Positions 32,969 to 41,409 are shown, counted from the stretch's first letter. The stretch is DNA of 64,000 bases from Phycisphaerales bacterium (GCA_020847545.1 JADLBV010000022.1:22767-86766), one strand, 5' to 3'. Numbers and translations are program-made. Notes: a model not told the origin generated them from the sequence alone.

Positions 32969-34624
32969 TCACGGCAGCGAAAGTTGATCGACAAACCGAT
33001 CTTCAAAACCAGGATCGAGGTTCAGCTCAATGATTTCCATCTTCCTGGCGATGTCGGACATGATATCAATCGTGGTCGCATCCAACAGGGAAAGATAAGC
33101 GCCCGCCAAGGCCGTATCGCCGACAAACTGGACTTGCTGAGGAGTAAATCCCGGCAACAGGCCGCTGGCGATGGCATTGGCGGCGATGACATGCTGACCG
33201 AACCCGCCGGCCAAATAAAGAGTTTTCACATCCGATGGGTCAATTCCCATGCGGCCCAGCAGCGTCAAAATGCCGGCGGCAATGGCCGCCTTGGCCTGAA
33301 GCAACCGGGAGATATCCAATTCAGAGATGACAATCGGAGTTTTAGCCTGTCCATAGGCCAGTCGAAGGGCGATATCATTGCCCGGCCGGGTTTCAATCAG
33401 TCGGGCGGCATCCCCGGTCAAAATCGAGGTTTGGAACCGCCCCGCCGGTGACAACAAACCGGTGCGACGGCCCTCGGCCAGAATATCCACATAAGCCGAC
33501 CCGCACAGTCCGGCCGGCTTGGTCTTTGGGCCTTGCGGGCCGGGAATCACATCATTTTCAACATGCAACGGATCGGATTTGAAACGTACATGCCCGATCG
33601 CGCCGGAACCGGCACGCATCCCGCATTCGAGCCTGGCCCCTTCAAACGCCGGCCCGGCGGCCGTGGCGCATCCAACCAGCCGATCACCATGCTTTAAGAT
33701 GATCTCCCCATTGGTCCCCAGATCGACCAGCAAACTTGGCCCATCATCATAAATCAACCCGCTGGCCAGCACACCGGCGGTCAAATCCGCCCCGACATAG
33801 GCCGCGGCGCTGGGCAACAGATGAATGGTGGTCTGTTTTGCAATGGCCAGCGGCAAGGCATCGGCATCAAAGCGTTTGTATTCAATGAACGCCGGCGTAA
33901 ATGGCGCCGTTCCCATCGGCGATGGATCAACCCCCGCGAACAAATGCAGCATGATCGTATTGGCCGCGATGGAAAAACAGCCGATTTCAGCTTCTTCCCG
34001 GCCGGCCAGCGTCAGGGCCTCAATCACCAATGGGCGAAGGGTCTCCTCCAATACCGCCATCTGCAATCGGGAGACCATGGATGCATCCGCGGTGCAAAGA
34101 TTAATCCGCGTCACCACATCATCGCCCAGGTTCATCTGTTGATTAAACCCCGCGGCACGGGAAAGAATCGAACCATTGGCCAGATCGACCAGCATCAACG
34201 CAACCGTGGTGGTGCCGATGTCCACCGCAATGCCCAATGGCCTTTGCGGATCGACGCACAACGGATTGCGTCCCGCGGTGACGTTGATCTTGAAATCGGT
34301 CACAACCTGCGGCTCATACGCCAGCAGCGAACGCTGGGAAATCTCGATGCGAACACCTCGTGCCTTGGGATCAAGTCGATATTCGCACCCGCGAACCTTG
34401 ATGGGCTGTCCGTCGGCATGAATGGTTTCATCCCCGTTTCGCCGAATCAAACTGCCCGACAACAGCGACACCACACACCCATCGCAGGCGCTGCGCTGGC
34501 CGCATCGGGTATTTAACGGCAACCGCGCGCCCCGCAGCAACTCAGTCAGGGGCTGATCGACATTCTCATCCTCCACAACCACGCGAAGCGGTTCACCCGC
34601 GGCGTCGATATGCAACTCACGCAT
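32969..34624 (-). CDS. ATP-dependent reductive activator of corrinoid proteins (RACE/RamA-like)
   Basis: RACE proteins reduce inactive cob(II)alamin in corrinoid methyltransferases to cob(I)alamin at the expense of ATP. The N-terminus is a [2Fe-2S] domain with C41, C47, C50 and C80 (CGQRSACDGC and RGCEY). The remainder is an ASKHA-type ATPase, as in the DUF4445 family, with AVDIGTTTVALMLVD, VDLGTNGEIIL, GGFGQHV and GDTALAGAYL. The start overlaps the stop of the DUF1638 gene by eight bases. It is divergent from a corrinoid protein gene, its probable client. Family secure. Confidence 0.9.
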   Translation of the reverse strand: MRELHIDAAGEPLRVVVEDENVDQPLTELLRGARLPLNTRCGQRSACDGCVVSLLSGSLIRRNGDETIHADGQPIKVRGCEYRLDPKARGVRIEISQRSLLAYEPQVVTDFKINVTAGRNPLCVDPQRPLGIAVDIGTTTVALMLVDLANGSILSRAAGFNQQMNLGDDVVTRINLCTADASMVSRLQMAVLEETLRPLVIEALTLAGREEAEIGCFSIAANTIMLHLFAGVDPSPMGTAPFTPAFIEYKRFDADALPLAIAKQTTIHLLPSAAAYVGADLTAGVLASGLIYDDGPSLLVDLGTNGEIILKHGDRLVGCATAAGPAFEGARLECGMRAGSGAIGHVRFKSDPLHVENDVIPGPQGPKTKPAGLCGSAYVDILAEGRRTGLLSPAGRFQTSILTGDAARLIETRPGNDIALRLAYGQAKTPIVISELDISRLLQAKAAIAAGILTLLGRMGIDPSDVKTLYLAGGFGQHVIAANAIASGLLPGFTPQQVQFVGDTALAGAYLSLLDATTIDIMSDIARKMEIIELNLDPGFEDRFVDQLSLP

Positions 34625-35378
34625 GGCCGTTGCACTCCCTTTTTTTTGAAAATTTACATGTTTCGCAGACGCGCGAGTCGGAGGTCATGCGGATGGTCTG
34701 CCCCGGCGGGACGACAACGAAACGCTCCTCATCCCATGGGCCGCTCAATAACGTACACAACAGTTCCGGATTGCCATGCTGGCGGTCATAGTTCCATTTC
34801 AACCAGTCAGCGCACCCTTTGGTGTAAGACAGATCGTTCTCAGTGACTGCAACACCCAGATCGACATAGGTGGCGCGATCGTAGGTGGTGAACCAATGCT
34901 GTTCGGTTTCCATCAGAAATTCCGCGTTGTCCTGCCCATATTGTTCGATGTATTGGTTATAAAGTTTGTCATAGCGCTCTTTGCCCGGCGGTGTGTGATA
35001 TTTATTCCATCCGGGAGAATACCAATAGGTTCCAGGATGCTGTGAGACATAGTCGGCGTATTTTTCCTTGCTCCCCAACAGCAATGTGATGCAATCATGT
35101 GCCCGCGTCATGACCAGCGTGCATCGTTGTGCCGTCACGTTTTCAGTTCCGCGACTGCACAGGCCGTAACCCAACACAATGTATTCGGCCTGCGGAACCT
35201 GTGCCTCAACACGATCGATCGCCACCTGCAATTCGCTTCGCAGCTTGGGTGGATCGTTGTGCAAACCCTGTCTTAAAAATTCCAGATGGACGATGTTTTG
35301 CAATCCCTTGGCATAATGCTCGATCTCCGCGTCGAGCACGCCGCAAGCGATTATCGCAGTTTTGGGTGGGTTGTTCAT
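34617..35378 (-). CDS. DUF1638 domain-containing protein
   Basis: I start at the ATG at 35378 (MNNPPKTAIIACGVLDAEI). The 253 residues follow the DUF1638 pattern, with IIACGVLD at the N-terminus, VLGYGLCSRG near residue 90 and TRAHDCITLLLGSKEKY near 110. DUF1638 genes recur next to corrinoid methyltransferase and RACE genes in anaerobes, but their biochemical role is not established. The C-terminus holds CETCKFSKKRECNGH, a Cys cluster. It overlaps the RACE-like gene, so the two are co-translated. Function unknown, context strong. Confidence 0.85.
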   Translation of the reverse strand: MNNPPKTAIIACGVLDAEIEHYAKGLQNIVHLEFLRQGLHNDPPKLRSELQVAIDRVEAQVPQAEYIVLGYGLCSRGTENVTAQRCTLVMTRAHDCITLLLGSKEKYADYVSQHPGTYWYSPGWNKYHTPPGKERYDKLYNQYIEQYGQDNAEFLMETEQHWFTTYDRATYVDLGVAVTENDLSYTKGCADWLKWNYDRQHGNPELLCTLLSGPWDEERFVVVPPGQTIRMTSDSRVCETCKFSKKRECNGHA

Positions 35379-35467
35379 AATGAAATCCAAAAGGTCACAT
35401 TAAATCACAACTTTATTTGTCAAAACAACTTACGTCTTTTATCGATCCACTACAGCAAAATATTATA

Positions 35468-35498
35468 CAAATATGTTTGATATTTGGATACAAATATC
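35468..35498. promoter_or_regulatory. Triple half-site operator candidate in the divergent corrinoid promoter region
   Basis: Three half-sites occur in a row: CAAATAT (35468-35474), ATATTTG (35480-35486) and CAAATAT (35491-35497). The last two form a perfect 8-bp inverted repeat, GATATTTG-GATA-CAAATATC, at 35479-35498. The site lies between divergent operons. Confidence 0.45.
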
Positions 35499-35558
35499 TT
35501 ATATTATCTTCAAGAGTTGCACAATCGTTTGCATTCCAACTGTTTTTAGGAGCATCCT

Positions 35559-36206
35559 ATGACCGAGCTTCAGACATTGTCGGATGTGGTATCCAAGGGC
35601 AATCGCGCCGAGGCCAAAAGGCTGACGCAGGCGTTGATCGACGCCGGCGTCGCCCCAAGCGATGTCCTGGACAACGGGTTGATTCCCGGCATGGCGATCA
35701 TCGGGACCAAGTTCAAGAACAACGAGGCGTTTGTTCCCGAAATGTTGATCGCCGCCCGCGCGATGAAAGAGGCGATGACCATTCTCGAACCGCTGCTGGT
35801 CGGCGCCGGGATCAAGCCCAAATACACCGCCGTCATCGGCACGGTGCAGGGAGACCTGCACGACATCGGCAAGAATCTGGTTGCGTTGATGTGGAAAGGG
35901 GCCAACATCGGCGTGGTCGATCTGGGGACGAACGTGCCCCCCGCGAAATTTGTCGCGGCCGTGCAGGAACACAAGGCGCAGATCGTCGGTTTGTCGGCGC
36001 TGCTGACGACGACCATGACCGCTATGCAGGCGACGATCCAGGCGATTCGCGACGCCGGACTGGCAAGTGTCAAGGTGATGATCGGCGGCGCGCCGGTGAC
36101 ACAGGAATTCGCCGACCGGATCGGCGCGGATGGTTTCGCGGCCGATGCGGCCACCGCCGTCGAGCGGGCGATTGCCCTGATCGAAGGCGCGCCGGCCGCC
36201 GCTTAA
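35559..36206 (+). CDS. Corrinoid (B12-binding) protein, MtbC/MtaC-like
   Basis: The 215-residue protein has a helical cap domain (1-88) and a Rossmann-like B12-binding domain. The axial-ligand motif D-x-H-x-x-G is present as DLHDIG with His at residue 101, then IVGLSALLTTTM and VMIGGAPVT follow as in methylamine or methanol corrinoid proteins. It would carry the methyl group from a donor to a methyltransferase. A clear AGGAG ribosome-binding site is upstream. It begins a co-directional operon with MetV-MetF, a methyl-THF methyltransferase and others. Secure family call. Confidence 0.95.
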   Translation: MTELQTLSDVVSKGNRAEAKRLTQALIDAGVAPSDVLDNGLIPGMAIIGTKFKNNEAFVPEMLIAARAMKEAMTILEPLLVGAGIKPKYTAVIGTVQGDLHDIGKNLVALMWKGANIGVVDLGTNVPPAKFVAAVQEHKAQIVGLSALLTTTMTAMQATIQAIRDAGLASVKVMIGGAPVTQEFADRIGADGFAADAATAVERAIALIEGAPAAA

Positions 36207-36254
36207 GGATGAAATTCGTTCGACGGGTTTTGGTCCTTTCGGGGGAGATAACCT

Positions 36255-37595
36255 ATGTTCGCCAAAGCGGTCGCGCGCGTTGAATCGCTGGTCAAAGGCA
36301 CACTGTTCGACTGCCGAATGTGCGGGCAGTGTGTCCTGAGCCAGACCGGCCTGGTCTGTCCGATGACCTGCCCCAAAGGCCTGCGCAACGGCCCATGCGG
36401 CGGGACGTTGCACGGAGAGTGCGAAGTCCATCCCGACCGGCCGTGCGTCTGGGTGAAGATTCACCATCGCACCGTGGGCGATCAATCGCTGGAACGCCCC
36501 AATCTGCTCCCCTCCTGCGATGCCAGCCTGCAAAACACCTCATCTTATTTGAATCTGCTCTCCGGCGCGGACAAGGTGGGCCGGACTCCGTTGGAATATC
36601 TCGATTTGGGCAACCGCCGGACGACACAGCCCATCCAGACGCAATCCAAGCTGGAACAACGACTTAAGAGCGGCGATTTTGTAAAGACCTGCGAATTGCG
36701 CGCCCCGCGCGGGGCAAGCATGGAAAAATTGATCGAACAAGCCTCCCATGTGCAAGGCCATTTTGACGCGGTCAACGCCACGGCCTATCTCAACGCGCGC
36801 CCATCGCTCTCTTCCGCGGTGGTGGCCGCAAAACTGGCCGAGATGGGAATCGAGGCGGTTTGCCAATCCACCTGCCGCGACCACACCAAGACATCCTTCA
36901 TCGCCGAATTGTTGAGCAATCAGCTCAATGGCGTCAACAACACGCTTTGTCTGACCGGCGATGCGTATCATGGCGTGCCGAGAATCAAGCAGGTTTTTGA
37001 CATGGATGGCGCGATCATGCTCTATGAAGCGCGTCACCTGCGCGAAAAAGGGACGATCTATTTCACCGGCGAGCGCGTGGCCAATGCGCCCAGAATGTTT
37101 TTGGGCGCGGCGATCAACCCGTTCACCGAACCGTCAAACGTGCCGATCCGGCGGCTGAAACAGAAAGCCGATGCCGGCGCGGATTTCATCCAGACGCAGC
37201 TCATCTTTGACATGCAGGCGTTTGACCAGAGGTTCATGTCGCTGGTTCGACAGGAAGGCCTCCATGAGGAGTTGTTCATCCTCGCCGGTGTGCCGGTGGT
37301 CACGTCGAAAAAAGCCCTTGAAATCATGCCGCGAATCCCTGGGGCATGGGTTCCGGAAGAGGCGTTGCGACGATTGGCGGCGGCATCGGATTGTCAGGCC
37401 GAGGGGGTCCAACTGGCCAGGGAACTGGTGGAACAGGCAAGGCAAATCCCCGGCATTGCAGGCGTTCACCTGATGCTTTTCGGCCCGGACCATTCGGTGC
37501 TGCCGGACGTCATTGAATCACTGGAATCAACCTCTGTTCAACAACCCACGACTCATTTTCGAGCCGACAAATCGGCGGAGCCAACCACCTTATGA
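36255..37595 (+). CDS. metF: MetV-MetF fusion: methylenetetrahydrofolate reductase with Cys-rich N-terminal domain
   Basis: The first 70 residues hold eight cysteines (C20, C23, C26, C35, C39, C48, C56, C64) in the MTHFR C-terminal-like zinc/Fe-S domain found in MetV of acetogens. From about residue 115 a MetF barrel follows, with CQSTCRDHTKTS, LCLTGDAY and GADFIQTQLIFDM. The enzyme interconverts 5-methyl-THF and 5,10-methylene-THF. In acetogens MetV and MetF are separate; here they are fused with MetV first. The stop overlaps the next start (ATGA). In this setting oxidation of methyl-THF is likely. Confidence 0.92.
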   Translation: MFAKAVARVESLVKGTLFDCRMCGQCVLSQTGLVCPMTCPKGLRNGPCGGTLHGECEVHPDRPCVWVKIHHRTVGDQSLERPNLLPSCDASLQNTSSYLNLLSGADKVGRTPLEYLDLGNRRTTQPIQTQSKLEQRLKSGDFVKTCELRAPRGASMEKLIEQASHVQGHFDAVNATAYLNARPSLSSAVVAAKLAEMGIEAVCQSTCRDHTKTSFIAELLSNQLNGVNNTLCLTGDAYHGVPRIKQVFDMDGAIMLYEARHLREKGTIYFTGERVANAPRMFLGAAINPFTEPSNVPIRRLKQKADAGADFIQTQLIFDMQAFDQRFMSLVRQEGLHEELFILAGVPVVTSKKALEIMPRIPGAWVPEEALRRLAAASDCQAEGVQLARELVEQARQIPGIAGVHLMLFGPDHSVLPDVIESLESTSVQQPTTHFRADKSAEPTTL

Positions 37596-38473
37596 TCGAG
37601 AAACTCACCATCATCGGCGAACGGATCAACCCCGGCTTCGCCTCCTCCAAAATCCTGCTTGAAAACCAGGACATCAAGGGAATTCAGGCGCTGGCCGTCT
37701 CACAGGCCCAGAAAGGCGCGGCCTATCTGACGATCAACGTCGGCGAATCGGCGATGGAAAACATTGCGTTCATCGTCGAGGTCGTCAAGGCGATTCAGGC
37801 GGTTGTGGATCTCCCCTTGTCGTTTGATTATCCCCATGTTTCGGTGCAGGAAGCCTGCCTGAAAGCATATGACCCGGCCAAATCACGCGGCCGAAAGCCG
37901 ATCATCAACTCCGTCACCGAATTGCGCTGGAACATGCTCGACGTTCTGAAAATCCAGCCGGCGAAGGTCGTCCTGATGGCCTCCGAGCGGGTTGAAAACG
38001 GGGAGGAAGTCTCCAACCAGACCGCGCAACAAATCGCCGACACCGCCCGTCGAATGGCGCTGCGGGTCGTCAACGATGGTCACGACCTGACGATGGACGA
38101 CCTGATGATCGATGTGTCGCTATGCCCGATCGCCACCGACACCGAAGGCCAGACCCGCCGTGCGATTGAGTCGATCCAACTCATCGGAAACGACGCCGAC
38201 CTGAGCGGCATCCACACGCTGGTCGGCCTGTCGAATCTGGCCGTGATGTTGCCCAAGGATGCGCTCGATGGGCAGCGACTCGGCGTGAGGGTGGAGTCGG
38301 CATTTTTGACGATGGCAATGCCACTCGGATTGGATGTGATTTTAGGAACCCCCGGCCGCGACTATCGAATGTTGCCGGATGATGATTTTGTAATGCAAGG
38401 TGTCAGGGAAGCCATCAATCTGGATGGTTTTGAGACGCTGGAACGGGTTCAGCAGCTTTATCGACGGGATTAA
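37592..38473 (+). CDS. Methyltetrahydrofolate:corrinoid methyltransferase (AcsE/MtgA-like)
   Basis: The 293-residue dihydropteroate-synthase-fold protein begins ...IIGERINP, the family signature, and has LTINVGES, SFDYPHVS, ILN-like INSVTE, VNDGHDL and LVGLSNLA. Enzymes of this type transfer a methyl group between a corrinoid protein and tetrahydrofolate. The gene overlaps the MetV-MetF fusion (ATGA) and follows a corrinoid protein gene, so the methyl-corrinoid to methyl-THF step of a demethylation route is the likely function. Confidence 0.92.
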   Translation: MIEKLTIIGERINPGFASSKILLENQDIKGIQALAVSQAQKGAAYLTINVGESAMENIAFIVEVVKAIQAVVDLPLSFDYPHVSVQEACLKAYDPAKSRGRKPIINSVTELRWNMLDVLKIQPAKVVLMASERVENGEEVSNQTAQQIADTARRMALRVVNDGHDLTMDDLMIDVSLCPIATDTEGQTRRAIESIQLIGNDADLSGIHTLVGLSNLAVMLPKDALDGQRLGVRVESAFLTMAMPLGLDVILGTPGRDYRMLPDDDFVMQGVREAINLDGFETLERVQQLYRRD

Positions 38474-38521
38474 ACAGGAGACCATGAACCCCGCATAACA
38501 ACTTCTGGAATCGATCCTTTA

Positions 38522-38631
38522 CTCCCTCTCCCTGTACTCAGGGAGAGGGTTGGGGAGAGGGTTCTTAATGCCTCACCAAACAGAACAGAACCCTCTCCCC
38601 TGCCCCTCTCCCTGAGTACAGGGAGAGGGAG
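38522..38631. repeat. Large palindromic (REP-like) repeat element
   Basis: Two arms of about 44 nt are in inverted orientation, and each arm is itself a hairpin (CCCTCTCCCTG, 4-nt loop, CAGGGAGAGGG). The arms are separated by about 25 nt. The element lies in the gap between the methyltransferase and amidohydrolase genes. It resembles the family of dispersed CCCTCTCCC palindromes common in many bacterial chromosomes. Confidence 0.7.
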
Positions 38632-38684
38632 AATGCCCATAAATGATTCGACAACCATGTACTGCTAAATATCACGAGTTCACG

Positions 38685-39872
38685 ATGGCCACTTTAACAC
38701 TACTCGCCGACTCCTACTTTGATGGCACTCGGCATCATGCCAACGGCCCCTATCAAATTGAGATCAGCGACGGTGTGATCTCGCGGATTGAGCAAGGTCA
38801 ATCGGATGTCCCACCCGTCGGCAATGTTGTCCGCGCCCCCTTTGTCATGCCGGGAATGGCCGAGGCGCACTGCCATCTGTTCCTCGACGGCGCCGAACTG
38901 GACCTCGATAAACGGAAAAGATATCTGAGCGCCCCCCGTGACCAGATGCTCGAAGTCGGTCGTCGCAGCTTGAAGGAAAATCTGGCCTCCGGCATTACCT
39001 TGATCCGCGACGCCGGCGACATTCATGGCATCAATCACGAATTGCGAACCGAATTGTCGCAAACGAATGGCATCACGGCCGACCTGCGCAGTCCCGGCCG
39101 GGCCATTCGCAAAGCCGGCCGATACGGCGGGTTCATGGCCGAGGAGACCACCGACGCCCAGAGCATCGAACGCACGGTTCGACGCCTGGCCGAGACGGCC
39201 GATGACCTGAAAATCCTGCTGACCGGCATCATCGATTTTGAAAAAGGGCAAATGAAGGGTGGCGTTCAATTCGATCTGTCCGAAACCCGCCTGATCGTGA
39301 AAATCGCCCATGAACACGGCCTGAAAACCTTCGCCCATTGCAGCGGACAAGATGGCCTGCAAATCGCGGTCGATGCCGGCATCGACTCCATCGAGCACGG
39401 GTTTTTCATGGATCGCCAAATCGTCGCCAAAATGGCGGACAAGGGGATCGCGTGGGTGCCGACGTTCTCGCCGGTCTGGTTTCAATACGAACGCCCTGAA
39501 TGTTGCGGTTGGAACCAAGCGAGCGTGGAGCGATTGAATCAAATTCTCAACAACCATTTTGAACACATCGCGGCGGCCAGCGACGCCGGTGTTCCAATCG
39601 TCGCCGGCTCCGATGCCGGCAGCTATGGCGTCCCGCACGGCCGGGGTCTGATCGACGAATTGCTCTTCCAACATCGCGCCGGCATGTCGATGGAAAAGGT
39701 ACTCGCATCGGCCACCTCCACCCCCCGCCGGCTGTGGGGCTGCCCATCGGCCGACATCAAGGCCGGCAATGAAGCCAACCTGCTGGTGCTGGATGGGTCG
39801 CCATTCGATTCAATTGAGAATCTCCGCAGCATCCGCCAAATCATCCGCGGCAAGATGCAATATGAATTTTAA
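38685..39872 (+). CDS. Amidohydrolase-family protein (imidazolonepropionase-like)
   Basis: I start at ATG 38685 (MATLTLLADSYFDGTRHH). The 395-residue barrel shows metal-site motifs AEAHCHLFLDG (His-x-His), TFAHCSGQ, SIEHGFFMD and AGSDAGSYG (catalytic Asp), typical of metal-dependent amidohydrolases. The substrate cannot be deduced. The gene is six bases before the UroD-like gene, so it belongs to the corrinoid operon or a second unit started within the palindromic region. It might cleave an amide or cyclic amine related to the methyl donor. Confidence 0.85.
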   Translation: MATLTLLADSYFDGTRHHANGPYQIEISDGVISRIEQGQSDVPPVGNVVRAPFVMPGMAEAHCHLFLDGAELDLDKRKRYLSAPRDQMLEVGRRSLKENLASGITLIRDAGDIHGINHELRTELSQTNGITADLRSPGRAIRKAGRYGGFMAEETTDAQSIERTVRRLAETADDLKILLTGIIDFEKGQMKGGVQFDLSETRLIVKIAHEHGLKTFAHCSGQDGLQIAVDAGIDSIEHGFFMDRQIVAKMADKGIAWVPTFSPVWFQYERPECCGWNQASVERLNQILNNHFEHIAAASDAGVPIVAGSDAGSYGVPHGRGLIDELLFQHRAGMSMEKVLASATSTPRRLWGCPSADIKAGNEANLLVLDGSPFDSIENLRSIRQIIRGKMQYEF

Positions 39873-39878
39873 GGACAA

Positions 39879-41003
39879 ATGATGATGACCGAGACAAACA
39901 CAACCCTGACCGATCAATTGCCCCGATGGGCCGCCGACCTGACCCGCATCGCGTCGTCGCCATTGGAATATTGTCCCGATTTTCCCCGCATCGCAGCGCG
40001 GCATGAACAATGGTGGAAGGGGGAATTGACCGATGGCCCGCTGTTGCTGGCGACCGCCGACTCGAACCCTTCCCGCCCGATCACCCGTCGTCTGGAAGAC
40101 CTTGAAAACCCCGACCGCTGGTTCGCCCAAAAGATCCAGGACCTGCGCCAGTCTTATCGCGCCGGCGATGCGTTGCCCAATGTGCGCGTCGATTTCGGGG
40201 CGGTGGCCCTGGGGGCGATGATGGGGGCCACAATCGAGTTCGGCTCGGACACCACATGGACCGAGGCTTTCATCGACGATGACTGGTCCAATGCCCCGCA
40301 GTGGGAGCTGAAGGCGGACAACCCCTGGTGGGTCTTGATGCAAAAACTGCTGGCGCGCGTCGCGGCCGACGCCGCGGGCAAATATCTGGTCTGCACGCCT
40401 GACATCGGCGGGTCGGCCGACCTGCTGTTGAATTTCCGCGGCTCAACCGGCCTGTGCATGGATGCGATCGACGCCCCCCACCGCATCGTCGAGGCGATCG
40501 ATGCGATCTATCCGATCTGGCGCGAAGCCTTTTGCGCACAGTATCACCTGACCGTCGAGCGCGGCGCGGGGGTTTGCCATTGGCTGGGGCTTTGGTCCAA
40601 CCAACCTTATGTGATTCCCGCGTGCGATTTTGGTTACATGATTGGCCCGAATGAATACGCGGCCACCTGCCTGTCCGACATCGCCCGCCAGGCCGATGAG
40701 GTCGGCCGGGCGATTTTTCACCTCGACGGCCCCGGCTCGGCCCGCCACATCGACGCCTTGCTGGACCTGCCCCAACTCCAGGCCATCCAATTCACCCCCG
40801 GCGAGGGAACCATCTCGGCTTTGGCATGGGTGGACATGTTCCGAAAAATCCAAAAACGCGGAAAATCGGTGCTGGTCTTTTGCCCCCTGGATGAAGTGGT
40901 TGAACTCTCTCAAAAAGTCGATCCCGCCCGACTGGCCATGATCTTTTCCGCCCCGACCCCCAAAATTCTGGATGAAACAATCAAACAAATACGACACCGT
41001 TGA
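39879..41003 (+). CDS. Uroporphyrinogen-decarboxylase-superfamily protein, possible methyltransferase
   Basis: The 374 residues follow the UroD/MtaA barrel with CTPDIGGSADLLLNFRGSTGLCMDAIDAPHRI, IPACDFGYMIGPNEYAATCL and AIFHLDGPGSARHIDALL. In MtaA-type proteins a His and Cys bind the zinc that activates the thiol acceptor. Here AGVCHWLGLW and IFHLDGPG offer Cys and His, but a full zinc site is not certain. UroD-like proteins in corrinoid operons are often methyltransferases on a specific donor. A Lys-free C-terminal tail ends after QIRHR. Assignment of family secure, role inferred from the operon. Confidence 0.8.
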   Translation: MMMTETNTTLTDQLPRWAADLTRIASSPLEYCPDFPRIAARHEQWWKGELTDGPLLLATADSNPSRPITRRLEDLENPDRWFAQKIQDLRQSYRAGDALPNVRVDFGAVALGAMMGATIEFGSDTTWTEAFIDDDWSNAPQWELKADNPWWVLMQKLLARVAADAAGKYLVCTPDIGGSADLLLNFRGSTGLCMDAIDAPHRIVEAIDAIYPIWREAFCAQYHLTVERGAGVCHWLGLWSNQPYVIPACDFGYMIGPNEYAATCLSDIARQADEVGRAIFHLDGPGSARHIDALLDLPQLQAIQFTPGEGTISALAWVDMFRKIQKRGKSVLVFCPLDEVVELSQKVDPARLAMIFSAPTPKILDETIKQIRHR

Positions 41004-41030
41004 TCCGCAAGAATTCAATATTTATCAGGC

Positions 41031-41058
41031 TTGACATTATTCACGAGTTGGATATATT
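41031..41058 (+). promoter_or_regulatory. Strong sigma-70-like promoter
   Basis: Consensus TTGACA, a 16-bp spacer and TATATT predict initiation near 41065, in the gap after the UroD-like gene. Confidence 0.65.
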
Positions 41059-41064
41059 TAGTTT

Positions 41065-41154
41065 CTGACCAATCGATTTGGAACGATGATGTTTTCAAAT
41101 CGACTTTCATGAGCCAAGAAGGCTCCGTCGCTTAACAGCGCCGGAGCTTTTTTT
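41065..41154 (+). ncRNA. Candidate small RNA or leader with two hairpins and intrinsic terminator
   Basis: From the predicted start the RNA would form an 8-bp stem (TCGATTTG 41073-41080 with CAAATCGA 41096-41103), then a terminator stem of about nine pairs (41119-41150) followed by seven Ts (41148-41154). A competing GAGCC/GGCTC hairpin (41111-41125) would break the terminator's 5' arm. A small frame, MSQEGSVA, lies between. Length about 90 nt. It might be a free small RNA or an attenuated leader; no known family is recognised. Confidence 0.5.
41119..41154 (+). terminator. Intrinsic terminator after the candidate small RNA
   Basis: GCTCCG...CGGAGC is extended by CGC/GCG inside and AAG/TTT outside, followed by a T-run. 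It could also end the corrinoid operon transcript. Confidence 0.75.
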
Positions 41155-41155
41155 G

Positions 41156-41204
41156 TCGGAGGTATCCCCGAAGAAGGTTCCCCCCCTCCTTCTTCAACCT
41201 CCGA
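41156..41204. other. Double-stem hairpin
   Basis: Outer TCGGAGGT/ACCTCCGA (8 bp) and inner GAAGAAGG/CCTTCTTC (8 bp) form one long stem. It begins two bases after the preceding terminator. Confidence 0.55.
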
Positions 41205-41219
41205 CATTAAACCTCGTTT

Positions 41220-41260
41220 GTCCGGGTCCCCCCTCCCGGACAGTTCCCCTTTATGGGGAA
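41220..41260. other. Two further hairpins
   Basis: GTCCGGG/CCCGGAC (41220-41241) and TTCCCC-TTTAT-GGGGAA (41244-41260) follow with only two bases between them. Confidence 0.5.
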
Positions 41261-41263
41261 TTC

Positions 41264-41297
41264 AACCGCCGAGCCTCCCCTCTCGGCGGTTTTTTTT
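41264..41297 (+). terminator. Intrinsic terminator upstream of lyase gene
   Basis: AACCGCCGAG/CTCGGCGGTT forms a 10-bp stem with an 8-nt loop, followed by eight Ts in total. It would stop transcripts entering from the left before the lyase gene. Confidence 0.8.
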
Positions 41298-41409
41298 GTA
41301 ACCATTCTCAACCCAACCGCTTACACCATCGACGTGTCACCATTGTTGTCCTTTTGGCATCTTTCAAGGTACGATGTCAACAGAATCAGACCATCGGAGG
41401 CACTGCATC

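Larger units (their letters stand above)
41004..41409. other. Intergenic region of 406 bp rich in hairpins
   Basis: This gap holds a strong promoter (41031-41058), a candidate small RNA and five consecutive hairpins up to 41297, described separately. The final 110 bp hold the lyase ribosome-binding site GGAGG and a weak promoter-like TTGTCC-N18-TACGAT ahead of it. Confidence 0.7.
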
